NCBI RefSeq assembly: GCF_030159895.1
Contig: NZ_BSNI01000001.1
Coordinates: forward strand, 468,523 to 532,522
Length of the DNA: 64,000 bases
Direction of reading: 5' to 3'
From: Maritalea porphyrae
GTDB taxonomy: Bacteria; Pseudomonadota; Alphaproteobacteria; Rhizobiales; Devosiaceae
In this document: positions 36,799 through 45,678 of the stretch, one piece after another
Layout: each line of letters starts with the position of its first letter
Numbering within the stretch: the first letter of the stretch is position 1
Program-made: the position numbers and the translations under genes
Notes under the pieces: model-generated
Told to the model about the DNA's origin: nothing
Seen by the model: only the letters and a program-made list of their open reading frames with translations
Database searches by the model: none

Positions 36799-36922
36799 GA
36801 TAGAACGGCTATATTTTTCCGGACGCCAGTTCGCCAAAAAGCAAACTCGGTTCTGTTGTCACTTGCCACATTGTGTTGGTCTGATATGCAAGAACTACAC
36901 ATACTCACATTTTGGAATTCGT

Positions 36923-38356
36923 ATGCCGCCCGTTCATGGCAAAATGCCAATTTTAATCGTTGATCTTGACGATACGCTTTTAAAATCTGACATGCTTTTT
37001 GAGACATTCTGGAATTCTGTTTCCACTAAGTGGACAAATGTCTTCATGGCAGTGTCGGCTGCTCTTGGGGGAAAAGCGCGACTAAAACGATGGCTGGTTG
37101 ATCACTCATTTGTTGATGTGAGCACGCTCCCCTACAATCAAGACGTTCTCCAATACATAAAAGACTGGCGCGCCAAAGGTGGGCAAACTGCGCTCGTTTC
37201 AGCATCGGACGAGAAAGTCACCAAGGAGATCGCTGAGCATCTTGGACTATTTGATGAAACTCACGGCTCAAATGGCGAAGCGAACTTAAAGGGGATCACA
37301 AAGGCAAATTTCCTAAGAGAACGGTTTGGTGAAAACGGTTTCGCCTATGTTGGCGATTCACATGCTGACCTATCGGTTTGGCGCGAAGCGAGCGACATAA
37401 TCACTATAAACGCAAGCACGTCTCTGAAGCGCAAAGTTGAAGAAATTGGCACTGCCTTACACATTGGCACAGCCAAAGCTGACACAAAGTCATATGTTAA
37501 AGCACTGCGTCCGCATCAGTGGCTAAAGAACTGCTTGGTCTTCATCCCAATTCTTGCATCACAGAGTTTTTCTGTTCAGAACATATTTTCTGCAATCGCG
37601 GCATTTGTTGCGTTCAGCCTGATAGCTTCAAGTGTCTACATCACCAATGACTTGCTCGACCTGAGCGCGGACCGCTCTCACCCACGAAAACGATCGCGTC
37701 CCTTCGCATCGGGGAGCATACCATTAAGTCACGGTACATTGCTGTCGATTGGACTGTTGTGTGCTGGTTTTTTGGTGTCCCTACAATTGGGCACCACTTT
37801 CCTTGCGGTCATGGTGCTCTATCTAACTGTCACCTTTGCCTATTCCCTCGACCTTAAACGCCGTGTCATCATCGACATATGCGTGCTTGCTGGTCTTTAT
37901 ACGCTCCGCATAATTGCAGGCGGAGCTGCCACGCAAATTCCACTATCTGTTTGGCTGTTGGCATTCTCAATTTTCTTCTTTTTCTCACTCGCTGCCATCA
38001 AGCGCCAAGCCGAACTCGTCGACTTGAAGAACCGAAACGAATTGGCAGCAACCGGCAGAGGCTACCATGTTGATGATTTGAACCTCATGTCGCAAATCTC
38101 CATCAGTTCAGGATTTTTGTCGGTGCTGGTGATGGCGCTTTATGTTAATTCGCCGGCAATCTTGGTTCTATATAAATCGCCCATCGCCCTGTGGGGGATC
38201 TGCCCCATTCTACTATATTGGATAACCAAAATGGTCATGGTCACGCAGCGTGGGCAAATGCATGACGACCCTTTGGTCTTTGCTGTAACTGACCGGGCCA
38301 GTCAGGTTTGTTTTGGCTTGATACTGCTAATCGTTGTCGGTGGGGCAATCATTTGA
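36923..38356 (+). CDS. HAD phosphatase-UbiA prenyltransferase fusion (polyprenyl-phosphate phosphoribosyltransferase-like)
   Basis: 477-residue fusion. Residues 8-180 form a HAD phosphatase (DLDDT with Asp14 and Asp16, SASDEK, GDSHADLS with Asp145 and Asp149). Residues 190-477 are a UbiA-type membrane domain with LRPHQWLKN, the Mg-binding NDLLDLSAD (242-250) followed by RSHPRKRSRPFASG, and YSLDLKRRVIIDI. The second half closely resembles mycobacterial Rv3806c (DPPR synthase), which transfers phosphoribose from PRPP to decaprenyl phosphate. The HAD part could then remove the 5-phosphate. Start 36923 is chosen for its GGA site; 36944 is possible. First gene of a five-gene operon. Confidence 0.88.
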   Translation: MPPVHGKMPILIVDLDDTLLKSDMLFETFWNSVSTKWTNVFMAVSAALGGKARLKRWLVDHSFVDVSTLPYNQDVLQYIKDWRAKGGQTALVSASDEKVTKEIAEHLGLFDETHGSNGEANLKGITKANFLRERFGENGFAYVGDSHADLSVWREASDIITINASTSLKRKVEEIGTALHIGTAKADTKSYVKALRPHQWLKNCLVFIPILASQSFSVQNIFSAIAAFVAFSLIASSVYITNDLLDLSADRSHPRKRSRPFASGSIPLSHGTLLSIGLLCAGFLVSLQLGTTFLAVMVLYLTVTFAYSLDLKRRVIIDICVLAGLYTLRIIAGGAATQIPLSVWLLAFSIFFFFSLAAIKRQAELVDLKNRNELAATGRGYHVDDLNLMSQISISSGFLSVLVMALYVNSPAILVLYKSPIALWGICPILLYWITKMVMVTQRGQMHDDPLVFAVTDRASQVCFGLILLIVVGGAII

Positions 38357-38775
38357 CAAAAAAGACCCTGATCTTGCGCTACACCTGTTTCGCCATCATC
38401 GCAACACTCGCAAATCTATTGGCGCAACGCCTTGTGTTGTCAATCGACAACAACACGGCCGGGTTTGTTGCAGCACTTGGTGTAGGCACATTGGTCGGGC
38501 TCGCGATCAAGTTCTATCTCGATAAATATTGGATATTTTTTGATAATTCCAAAGGCGTTAGGACCAACGGGAAACAATTCATCCTATATTCAATTATGGG
38601 AATCGTAACCACACTCATATTTTGGGGAACCGAAACCGCATTTTGGCTGATTTGGAAGTCGGATATCCTTCGCGAAATCGGTGCCATTGTTGGTTTAGCC
38701 ATCGGCTATATTGTGAAATACAACCTTGATCGGCGCTTTGTCTTTACGGACTTCTCCCAGGAGAGCCAAAAATGA
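38353..38775 (+). CDS. GtrA-family membrane protein
   Basis: 140-residue protein with four membrane helices (about 8-28, 35-55, 75-95, 105-125) of the GtrA family. It begins with TTG at 38353, overlapping the previous stop (TTGA), with GGTGGGG upstream; the usual start is not available in frame nearer. In mycobacteria a GtrA protein (Rv3789) is encoded next to dprE1/dprE2 and helps arabinan synthesis, first proposed as flippase and later as a recruiter of AftA. The same job is inferred here from context. It overlaps the next gene (ATGA). Confidence 0.88.
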   Translation: MTKKTLILRYTCFAIIATLANLLAQRLVLSIDNNTAGFVAALGVGTLVGLAIKFYLDKYWIFFDNSKGVRTNGKQFILYSIMGIVTTLIFWGTETAFWLIWKSDILREIGAIVGLAIGYIVKYNLDRRFVFTDFSQESQK

Positions 38776-40094
38776 AATTGTCCGGTTGGGGTGGTTTCCC
38801 CTCACACGAAACACGACTTGTTGCCCCAAGGTCTATCACACAGCTTGTAGATGCAGTGCACGATGGCAATGCTATCGCACGCGGCAACGGTCGCGCCTAT
38901 GGCGACAGCGCAATTGGCAGCAACACCACCATCAATATGCGCCACTTCAACCATATGATTGCGTTCAACGCCCAAACCGGTGTTCTTGAAACGGAAGCCG
39001 GCGTGCTTTTGAGCGATATCATTGATGCTTTCTTGCCCCGAGGCTGGTTCCCTTATGTAACACCTGGGACCAAATATGTGTCCGTTGGCGGCATAATTGC
39101 TGCAGATGTTCATGGCAAAAACCACCACAAAGATGGCAGTTTGCGCAATTTCGTCGATTGGCTTGAGGTTATGGGCCCCTCTGGTGAGATTGTGCGCTGC
39201 TCACCAACGCAAAATGAAGAGCTTTTTGGCTGGACAGTTGGCGGCATGGGGCTCACAGGCATAATTGTGCGCGCTGCAATCCGTCTTCGGCCGGTTGAAT
39301 CAGGTTGGATAAAACAGCGCACAATCGTTGCAGAAAACATTGATGCCGCAATCGACATATTTGAGGACAACAGCGACGCCAGCTACTCTGTCGCGTGGAT
39401 CGATTGTCTGAGTACTGCCGACAAAGCGGGGCGATCTGTGATCATGTTGGGCGAGCATGCATCAATGAACGATTTGGACGACAAAACCCGTCGCCGGCCG
39501 CATGCTCTAGCAACAAAGGGCAAACTATCGGTACCGTTTCATTTCCCCAGCTGGGTGCTAAACCAGTTTTCAGTTCGCGCTTTCAACAGTGTTTATTTCC
39601 GAAATCTCAAGTGGCAAATCGGCGAACAGTTGCTGAGCTGGGATAAGTATTTCTATCCGCTAGATGCCATAAACGGCTGGAACAAGATTTATGGCCGAAA
39701 GGGCTTCATGCAGTTCCAATGCACACTCCCGCTGGCCAGTTCGCGTGAAGCCTTGCACGAAATTCTCGGCAAAATCTCGTCAACTGGTTCAGGGTCATTT
39801 TTATCCGTTCTTAAGCGATTTGGCGCGCAGGAAGGGGGCATCTCTTTTCCGATGGAAGGCTATACGCTCGCCCTTGATTTTCCCGTTAGCAAGAAGACCA
39901 TTGAACTCATGTCACAACTCGATGAGATTACGCTGAAATATGGCGGACGGTTCTATCTGGCCAAAGACAGCCGGATGAGTGCGGCAACATTGGACAGTTC
40001 AGACAATCGCAGCAAACACTTCGCTACATGGCGGGCCGAAAATGGCCTGAATACAACATTTCAATCCGTGCAATCACAAAGGCTGGGCCTGTGA
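38772..40094 (+). CDS. dprE1: DprE1-like FAD oxidoreductase (decaprenylphosphoryl-ribose 2'-oxidase)
   Basis: 440-residue FAD enzyme of the VAO/DprE1 type. FAD-binding motifs: RGNGRAYGDS (37-46), PGTKYVSVGG (98-107), DVHGKNHH (112-119), GGMGLTGII (157-165). The C-terminal half has FPMEGYTLALDFP (359-371) and YLAKDSR (395-401), aligning with the active site of mycobacterial DprE1. Lys398 matches catalytic Lys418. The position of Cys387, target of benzothiazinones, is Ala367. It would oxidise C2' of polyprenylphosphoryl ribose to the 2-keto intermediate. Coupled to both neighbours by 4 bp overlaps. Confidence 0.9.
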   Translation: MKLSGWGGFPSHETRLVAPRSITQLVDAVHDGNAIARGNGRAYGDSAIGSNTTINMRHFNHMIAFNAQTGVLETEAGVLLSDIIDAFLPRGWFPYVTPGTKYVSVGGIIAADVHGKNHHKDGSLRNFVDWLEVMGPSGEIVRCSPTQNEELFGWTVGGMGLTGIIVRAAIRLRPVESGWIKQRTIVAENIDAAIDIFEDNSDASYSVAWIDCLSTADKAGRSVIMLGEHASMNDLDDKTRRRPHALATKGKLSVPFHFPSWVLNQFSVRAFNSVYFRNLKWQIGEQLLSWDKYFYPLDAINGWNKIYGRKGFMQFQCTLPLASSREALHEILGKISSTGSGSFLSVLKRFGAQEGGISFPMEGYTLALDFPVSKKTIELMSQLDEITLKYGGRFYLAKDSRMSAATLDSSDNRSKHFATWRAENGLNTTFQSVQSQRLGL

Positions 40095-40828
40095 CAAAAA
40101 AGACAATCCTAATCGTTGGGGCAACCTCTGACATTGCAAACGCAACGGCACACCAATTTGCCAAAGCTGGCTACAACATCGTTCTAGCGGCGCGAGACAC
40201 CGCCGACCTTGAAACAAACAAGTCAGATATCGCCGTGCGATACGAGACAGAGGTTACAACTCAACAGCTTGATATCCTTGACACGAAGCAAATTGAAGGA
40301 TTTGCGAAAGGCCTAAGCCCGCTGCCTGACATTGTTGTGTGCGCTGTTGGGTTTATGGGCGATCAAGTAACGAACGAATTAGAACTTTCAAGTGCCAGCA
40401 CCGTCATGCGGACCAATTTTGAGGGCCCATCCTTGTTGCTATCCGCCTTTGCAAATCTGTTTGAAGAGAGGGGCCATGGCACATTGGTCGGCATAAGCTC
40501 GGTCGCAGGGAACCGTGGGCGCGCTACCAATTATGTATATGGGTCCGCAAAAGCTGGGTTCACTGCATTCTTGTCTGGCTTGCGCAACAGACTGGCATCC
40601 AAAAACGTTCACGTGCTTACTGTCCTCCCCGGTTTTGTGGCCACCCGCATGACTGAAGGCTTGGACTTGCCTGAAAAGCTAACCGCACAACCAGAAGAGG
40701 TTGCTCAGGCAATCTGGCGCGCCACTGAGCGGAAAAGGAACGTCATCTTTGTTCGGCCCATTTGGCGGCTTATTATGCTGATCATTTGCGCAATTCCTGA
40801 ACCGATTTTTAAGAAGCTTAAAATATGA
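40091..40828 (+). CDS. dprE2: DprE2-like short-chain dehydrogenase (2-keto reductase)
   Basis: 245-residue SDR starting with GTG at 40091 in a GTGA overlap. NAD(P)-binding GATSDIA (10-16), catalytic Ser in ISSVAG (136-137), Tyr150 and Lys154 in YVYGSAK. The C terminus, IWRLIMLIICAIPEPIFKKL, matches the hydrophobic tail of mycobacterial DprE2 (Rv3791), which pairs with DprE1 to make decaprenylphosphoryl arabinose. The tail probably docks the enzyme on the membrane. Overlaps the glycosyltransferase gene by 4 bp. Confidence 0.9.
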   Translation: MTKKTILIVGATSDIANATAHQFAKAGYNIVLAARDTADLETNKSDIAVRYETEVTTQQLDILDTKQIEGFAKGLSPLPDIVVCAVGFMGDQVTNELELSSASTVMRTNFEGPSLLLSAFANLFEERGHGTLVGISSVAGNRGRATNYVYGSAKAGFTAFLSGLRNRLASKNVHVLTVLPGFVATRMTEGLDLPEKLTAQPEEVAQAIWRATERKRNVIFVRPIWRLIMLIICAIPEPIFKKLKI

Positions 40829-41994
40829 ATAACTCTATCCGATGGCCCCTGTATGTGGGCTTAGCGCTCCTATGCTTAAACCTTATTTATGTGACTTTTG
40901 ATCGGACCGTATTTTGGGACCTCGCCGTCTATCAAAGCGCGGTCGACATACATTTGAATGGCGGCAATGCCTACACAGATATTGATGGGCTAAAATTCGT
41001 ATATCCGCCGCTGATATTGACGGCTATGGCTATATTTGGACCATACCTTAGCATCATCTTGTGTGGTTTGATTTTTGGGGCTCTATTGAGTTTCGCCCAT
41101 CGCGGTATGCATAATCTATTTTGGGGTCTTGCTATTTCAACCGCTGTTTTCATTTCCCCACAAATTCCGCAGTTCTATGCGTTTCAAACCGGGAACATTA
41201 CGGCACCGTTGCATATCCTAATCATTTTCGCCCTGCTGCACACAAACAAGGGGGAGAACCTGATCCCATTTCTTGTGATTGTCGCCATCGCGTCATTGAT
41301 CAAGCCCTATTATCTCGCCTATTTGGTTGTGCCCTTTTTTTTCCAGATTATCAGCATTCGACTGATAACAATGACTGGCATTTCAGCCGGTGTACCCGTT
41401 ATTCTGTTTGCCTTACAATATCTTGCAATGCCGGACCTTGTTGGCCAATTCCTATCTGCTCTGAAAACTCAAGCAATAGGGACAAATGAACTGGCAGGTG
41501 CCGGACGAGATGTTGGCCGTGGGCTTTACTACTATCTCGGAACAGTTGCTGGACTTCCGCGTGTTAGCGCTGTCCTTTTGCACTTTGCTTTGCTTTTACC
41601 ATTTGCCGGATTTACCCTTTTCGCTACAAGAAAGCTCGCACACATAATCGACGACGAACGGCTCCGCTTCGAATTCCTGGTCTTTGTTGGGGTAATCGTC
41701 GCTGTAATCTTAAATCCAAGACTGAAAGCTTATGACTGGATTATCATGGATGCAGCAGCTGTTGGAGCCACAATTATCTTATTCAAGGCCGGCTACAATT
41801 CCTTCCAACTAAAATTCTGGTGGTTGATAATGACCACTATGATCGCGGTTGGAGTTTTGGGCCGCATAGAAGAGACAATGTGGATGGGCGAGATTTTTGC
41901 AGCACTGCCAGTTTATTTACCACCGGCCTTGCTCGCGTTAGATTCATTCATCATTTTTAGCCGGAAAACCAAGCTCACCGAACGGTTTCAATGA
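40825..41994 (+). CDS. GT-C membrane glycosyltransferase (DUF2029/GT87-like)
   Basis: 389-residue integral membrane protein with about nine to ten helices. The first periplasmic loop reads FWDLAVYQSAVD ... LNGGNAYTD ... KFVYPP (about 31-70), the GT87 pattern in which the Asp is catalytic. GT87 includes polyprenyl-phosphate-dependent mannosyltransferase PimE and arabinosyltransferase AftC. Placed last in the operon, it probably transfers the pentose from polyprenylphosphoarabinose to an acceptor in the periplasm. The acceptor is unknown. Codon use looks A/T richer than in neighbours. Confidence 0.85.
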   Translation: MNNSIRWPLYVGLALLCLNLIYVTFDRTVFWDLAVYQSAVDIHLNGGNAYTDIDGLKFVYPPLILTAMAIFGPYLSIILCGLIFGALLSFAHRGMHNLFWGLAISTAVFISPQIPQFYAFQTGNITAPLHILIIFALLHTNKGENLIPFLVIVAIASLIKPYYLAYLVVPFFFQIISIRLITMTGISAGVPVILFALQYLAMPDLVGQFLSALKTQAIGTNELAGAGRDVGRGLYYYLGTVAGLPRVSAVLLHFALLLPFAGFTLFATRKLAHIIDDERLRFEFLVFVGVIVAVILNPRLKAYDWIIMDAAAVGATIILFKAGYNSFQLKFWWLIMTTMIAVGVLGRIEETMWMGEIFAALPVYLPPALLALDSFIIFSRKTKLTERFQ

Positions 41995-42032
41995 CGAAAT
42001 GCTTTTGAAAAAACTAAAATCGACTGATTCTC

Positions 42033-42064
42033 AAAAAGCCTCGGCAGAAATGCCGGGGCTTTTT
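42033..42064 (+). terminator. Terminator of the arabinose operon
   Basis: AAAAAGCCTCGGCA/TGCCGGGGCTTTTT stem with short loop. Confidence 0.88.
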
Positions 42065-42159
42065 CGCATGTTCGTCTGACAATTTGGCGAGCCCACTTGC
42101 CTTTGGGCGCAAAAAAGGTGATCTAGCGCTGAAATGGATTACACTGAAGGCGAGAAAAC

Positions 42160-43557
42160 ATGGACATTGCATCAATTGGATTGATCGGCGTTGGCACAAT
42201 GGGCAGCGCACTAGCGCTCAACATTGCTGAAAATGGCCATGACATAGCCCTTTACAATCTTGACCCAACAACCATCGATGAGCTGATTGACCGTGCTGGC
42301 GAATTGGCGCCACGTCTAAGCAAAACGCTGGACATTAAAGAACTCGTAGAAGCGCTGAAACCACCACGTGCCATCATTTTGTTGGTGCCAGCTGGTGCGC
42401 CGGTTGACATTACCATCGACGAATTGGTGAAGCATCTTGAGCCCGGCGACACCATCATTGATGGGGGCAACTCTGACTTTAAAGACACTCAACAGCGCAC
42501 CAAACGCGTGGAAGCAGAGGGCCTGCAATATCTTGGCGTCGGCGTCAGCGGCGGCGAAGATGGCGCTCGCCATGGCCCCTCTATGATGGTCGGCGGTTCT
42601 CCCACTGCGTGGGAGCCCATTCGCCCCATCTTCGAAGCTATAGCAGCGAAGTTCAATGGTGAGCCTTGCGTTGCTCATTTAGGACCAGACGGCGCCGGAC
42701 ACTTTGTAAAAACCGTACATAACGGCATTGAATATGCCGACATGCAGATGATCGCCGAAATCTATGGCCTGCTGCGCGACGCCCAAGGCCGCACGCCAGC
42801 GCAAATTGCGCCACTGTTTCACAAATGGAATGAAGGCCCATTACAAAGCTATTTGGTCGAGATATCCGCAAAGGTTCTAGACGCCGTTGACCCAGAAACA
42901 GGCAAGCCGATGCTCGATGTCATCGTTGACCAAGCAGGCCAAAAAGGCACTGGCCGTTGGACAGTGATTGAAGCGATCAAAATGGGCCAGTCTGCATCAA
43001 TTATTGAGGCTGCGGTCGGCGCACGAGTTCTCTCTTCTGAACGCACAGTGCGCCAAGCTGCTGGCGACATTCTGGGCAGCGACGTGCCCGAGGGAATAGC
43101 GTTTGAAGAAAGTGACCTAGAATCTGCATTGCTGGTGGGCCGCGCCCTAAGCTATGCGCAAGGCTTTCGCATTCTAAAAGCTGCTTCCGACGAATTCGAT
43201 TGGAACCTTGAATATTCAAAAATTGCCGAAGTTTGGCGCGCCGGTTGCATCATCCGCTCAGCGATGCTCGACGATATCTCAACAGCATTCAAAAGCGACC
43301 TGCCCCACGGCAGGTTGATCCTTTCCAATCACTTCGCAACTCTTCTAAAAACCCATATCGGCGCACTTCGCCGTGTGGTGGCAACCGCCACATTGGCAGG
43401 CTTGCCCGTGCCAGCGCTCTCCTCTGCCGTGTCATGGTATGATGAAATCCGACAACCTCGCGGCACCGCCAATATGATCCAGGGCCAACGCGACTTCTTT
43501 GGCGCACACGGCTTTGCCCGCGTTGATCAGGACGGTGAGTTTCACGGCCCTTGGTGA
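42160..43557 (+). CDS. gnd: 6-phosphogluconate dehydrogenase (decarboxylating)
   Basis: Pentose phosphate enzyme making ribulose-5-phosphate and NADPH, 465 residues (long, dimeric form). Rossmann IGLIGVGTMGSALALNIAENG at the N terminus (described in part), GNSDFKDT, the signature GVGVSGGEDGARHGPSMMVGG split at residues 126-146, and KTVHNGIEYADMQ with the catalytic Lys. The C-terminal tail ends DGEFHGPW. Ribulose-5-P is the source of PRPP, the presumed donor for the operon just upstream, though this link is only indirect. Confidence 0.97.
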   Translation: MDIASIGLIGVGTMGSALALNIAENGHDIALYNLDPTTIDELIDRAGELAPRLSKTLDIKELVEALKPPRAIILLVPAGAPVDITIDELVKHLEPGDTIIDGGNSDFKDTQQRTKRVEAEGLQYLGVGVSGGEDGARHGPSMMVGGSPTAWEPIRPIFEAIAAKFNGEPCVAHLGPDGAGHFVKTVHNGIEYADMQMIAEIYGLLRDAQGRTPAQIAPLFHKWNEGPLQSYLVEISAKVLDAVDPETGKPMLDVIVDQAGQKGTGRWTVIEAIKMGQSASIIEAAVGARVLSSERTVRQAAGDILGSDVPEGIAFEESDLESALLVGRALSYAQGFRILKAASDEFDWNLEYSKIAEVWRAGCIIRSAMLDDISTAFKSDLPHGRLILSNHFATLLKTHIGALRRVVATATLAGLPVPALSSAVSWYDEIRQPRGTANMIQGQRDFFGAHGFARVDQDGEFHGPW

Positions 43558-43653
43558 GAAGCTGTTGTATTGGCAGGCAACCAAAGGGGACACGCCCCTT
43601 ACAAAATGCCAAGAAGCGATCAAAGCGAATTAAGCCCCAGATCGAACAAATCA

Positions 43654-43688
43654 CAAAAGCCTCGGCGGCCATACCGAGGTTGCTTTTG
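43654..43688 (+). terminator. Terminator after gnd
   Basis: AAAAGCCTCGG/CCGAGGTTGCTTTT stem-loop. Confidence 0.75.
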
Positions 43689-43754
43689 CATGTCTATTGA
43701 AGTCACAGCTGTCCGGCCAATATTACAAAAAACGTGGTTGGGAAGGAAAACGAC

Positions 43755-44527
43755 ATGAATGATCGAATTGGGACTTCATTTGAGAACGCGGAGACGGTGG
43801 ATCATTACAATTATCGCCCGCCTTACCCCACAAAGCTCTATGATCTTCTGATTGAAAAAGCTCCCGCCTACAACCGGCTTCTGGACCTCGGATGCGGCAT
43901 GGCAAGATTGCGCGGTATCTTGTTGATCAATTCTCCGAAGTCCTCGCCGTTGACCCGTCCAAACGCATGATTGAACTTGGACAATCTTTGCAAAACGGTA
44001 ACGCCAAAAACCTTCGCTGGTTAGAAGGGTTGGCCGAAACAACACCACTTAAAGGCAAGTTTGACCTCATCACAGCAGCTTTGAGCGTCCACTGGATGGA
44101 TCATGAAAAACTGTTTGTGCGGCTAGCCGAACATGTTAGCCCAAACCACCTTTTTGCAGTCATTGAAGGCGATGACGCCTACAATCCTCCTTGGCGAACA
44201 AGCGAGATTTCATTTTTAGAAAAATGGGTACCGGCAGTAACGGGCAAACAATTTGTTGAAGGCCACCGCGAGTTCATGACACGCTACCAACACCATGTTC
44301 ACTTGATTGAAGAGATTGAAATTATCTCAGAGCCATTCACACAATCGATAGATGACTTCATAGCTTGCCAGCATTCTCGTGACACATTTGCCATATCAAA
44401 GCTAGGACAGCGCCTTGAAGAGTTTGACAATGAGCTCAAGGAGATTCTGCAGCCGCACGCAGATGACAACTCCATTTTGACGTTTAAAACCAAATCCACA
44501 TTGACGTTGTCCAAACTCAAAATATGA
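43755..44527 (+). pseudogene. Class I methyltransferase with a -1 frameshift
   Basis: Two overlapping frames together encode one SAM-dependent methyltransferase of about 257 residues. The first (from ATG 43755) covers TSFENAETVDHYNYRPPYP and ends motif I at LLDLGCGM; the second (read from about 43902 to 44527) starts with GKIARYLV and continues AVDPSKRMIELG, LSVHWMDH and the C-terminal helices. One missing G in the run at 43901-43902 would restore LLDLGCGMGKIARYLV. This is either a recent single-base deletion or a sequencing error. Confidence 0.85.
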
Positions 44528-44649
44528 AATCGCTTCTCACCCCCGCCACATGATCACCACAACAATTTGATTTAAATATTGTCACACTCAATTGCTCTGA
44601 CTAGAATCAGATTTTGGGAGCAAACGATTTTTTGAGGGACAACTCGTTA

Positions 44650-45675
44650 ATGGCGCAGTCATACGATCCATATCATCTTGCAAGTCCAACCGTTTATCTT
44701 GTGAAGATGATCATCTTCCTGATCATCGTTGGCATGGTGGCCGTTATCATCGCCCCACAACTTATCGAAGCATTTTGGGCGAACCCGTTCATCAACATCG
44801 TGATCCTTGGCGCCTTGGGCATCGGCATCATCTTGTCGTTCCTGCAAGTAATGCGATTGTTCCCGGAAGTGAAATGGGTAAATTCGCTACAATCTGGCAA
44901 TATCGACGCCAATGTGCGCCAACCAACAATGCTTCTGCCAGTGGCTGTTATCTTGCGCGACAATTTGGGGGAGACAATGATCACCCCTGCTTCGTTGCGC
45001 TCCATCCTTGATTCGGTGGGGAATCGCCTAGACGAAGCCAAAGACACGTCACGCTACCTCACAGGTCTTTTGGTGTTCCTTGGCCTGTTGGGCACATTCT
45101 ATGGCCTTCTGCAGACCGTTAGTTCGGTGGGCGATGTGATCCAATCGCTCGACATTACCGCTGGGGACACAGGCAACCTATTCACCAACCTCAAAGAGGG
45201 ATTGGAAGCCCCGCTTTCTGGCATGGGCACCGCGTTTGCTTCATCGCTTTTTGGTCTATCCGGCTCTTTGATCTTGGGCTTTTTGGACCTGCAGGCTAGC
45301 CAAGCGCAAAATGCCTTTTTCACCGATTTGGAAGACTGGATGTCTTCAATGACCGAACTTGACCACCCGATGACCCAAATGCAGGTGGATCAAATGGGCG
45401 TTGATGGCGCGGGCATGCAAGAAATGGTCGCCCAGTTGGGTGCCACCATGCAAAATTCCTCGTCGTCCCAAAACGCAATTCGCGCCATGGCCGAACTTGC
45501 ACATGGTTTGGATGGATTGACCAAGCTGATCCGCACACAGCAAGACGATTTGCGCACCCACATTACCGACCAAGCGGCAAACAACCAAAAGATGCGTGAA
45601 CTGGTGGATGCACTTCTCAACAGTGTTGAACATGACGACGGGCCGGACAAGCCAAAAACCGGCAAGGGCAAATAA
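44650..45675 (+). CDS. MotA/TolQ/ExbB-family proton channel protein
   Basis: 341-residue inner-membrane protein. Helices at about 18-42 and 48-68, then a large cytoplasmic part, then VFLGLLGTFYGLLQTVSSVGD near 140-160 and SGMGTAFASSLFGLSGSLILG near 190-215, the two-helix core of MotA/ExbB channels. The C-terminal 100 residues are polar and probably coiled coil. The next gene encodes a MotB-like OmpA protein, so the two likely form an ion-driven envelope motor. The ATG at 44650 is preferred to a TTG at 44614. Confidence 0.88.
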   Translation: MAQSYDPYHLASPTVYLVKMIIFLIIVGMVAVIIAPQLIEAFWANPFINIVILGALGIGIILSFLQVMRLFPEVKWVNSLQSGNIDANVRQPTMLLPVAVILRDNLGETMITPASLRSILDSVGNRLDEAKDTSRYLTGLLVFLGLLGTFYGLLQTVSSVGDVIQSLDITAGDTGNLFTNLKEGLEAPLSGMGTAFASSLFGLSGSLILGFLDLQASQAQNAFFTDLEDWMSSMTELDHPMTQMQVDQMGVDGAGMQEMVAQLGATMQNSSSSQNAIRAMAELAHGLDGLTKLIRTQQDDLRTHITDQAANNQKMRELVDALLNSVEHDDGPDKPKTGKGK

Positions 45676-45678
45676 CAT

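Noticed and set aside
36797-36922. Extended N terminus of the HAD-UbiA protein
   Set aside because: The in-frame extension begins inside the suhB terminator and has no HAD-like residues, so the ATG at 36923 is used.
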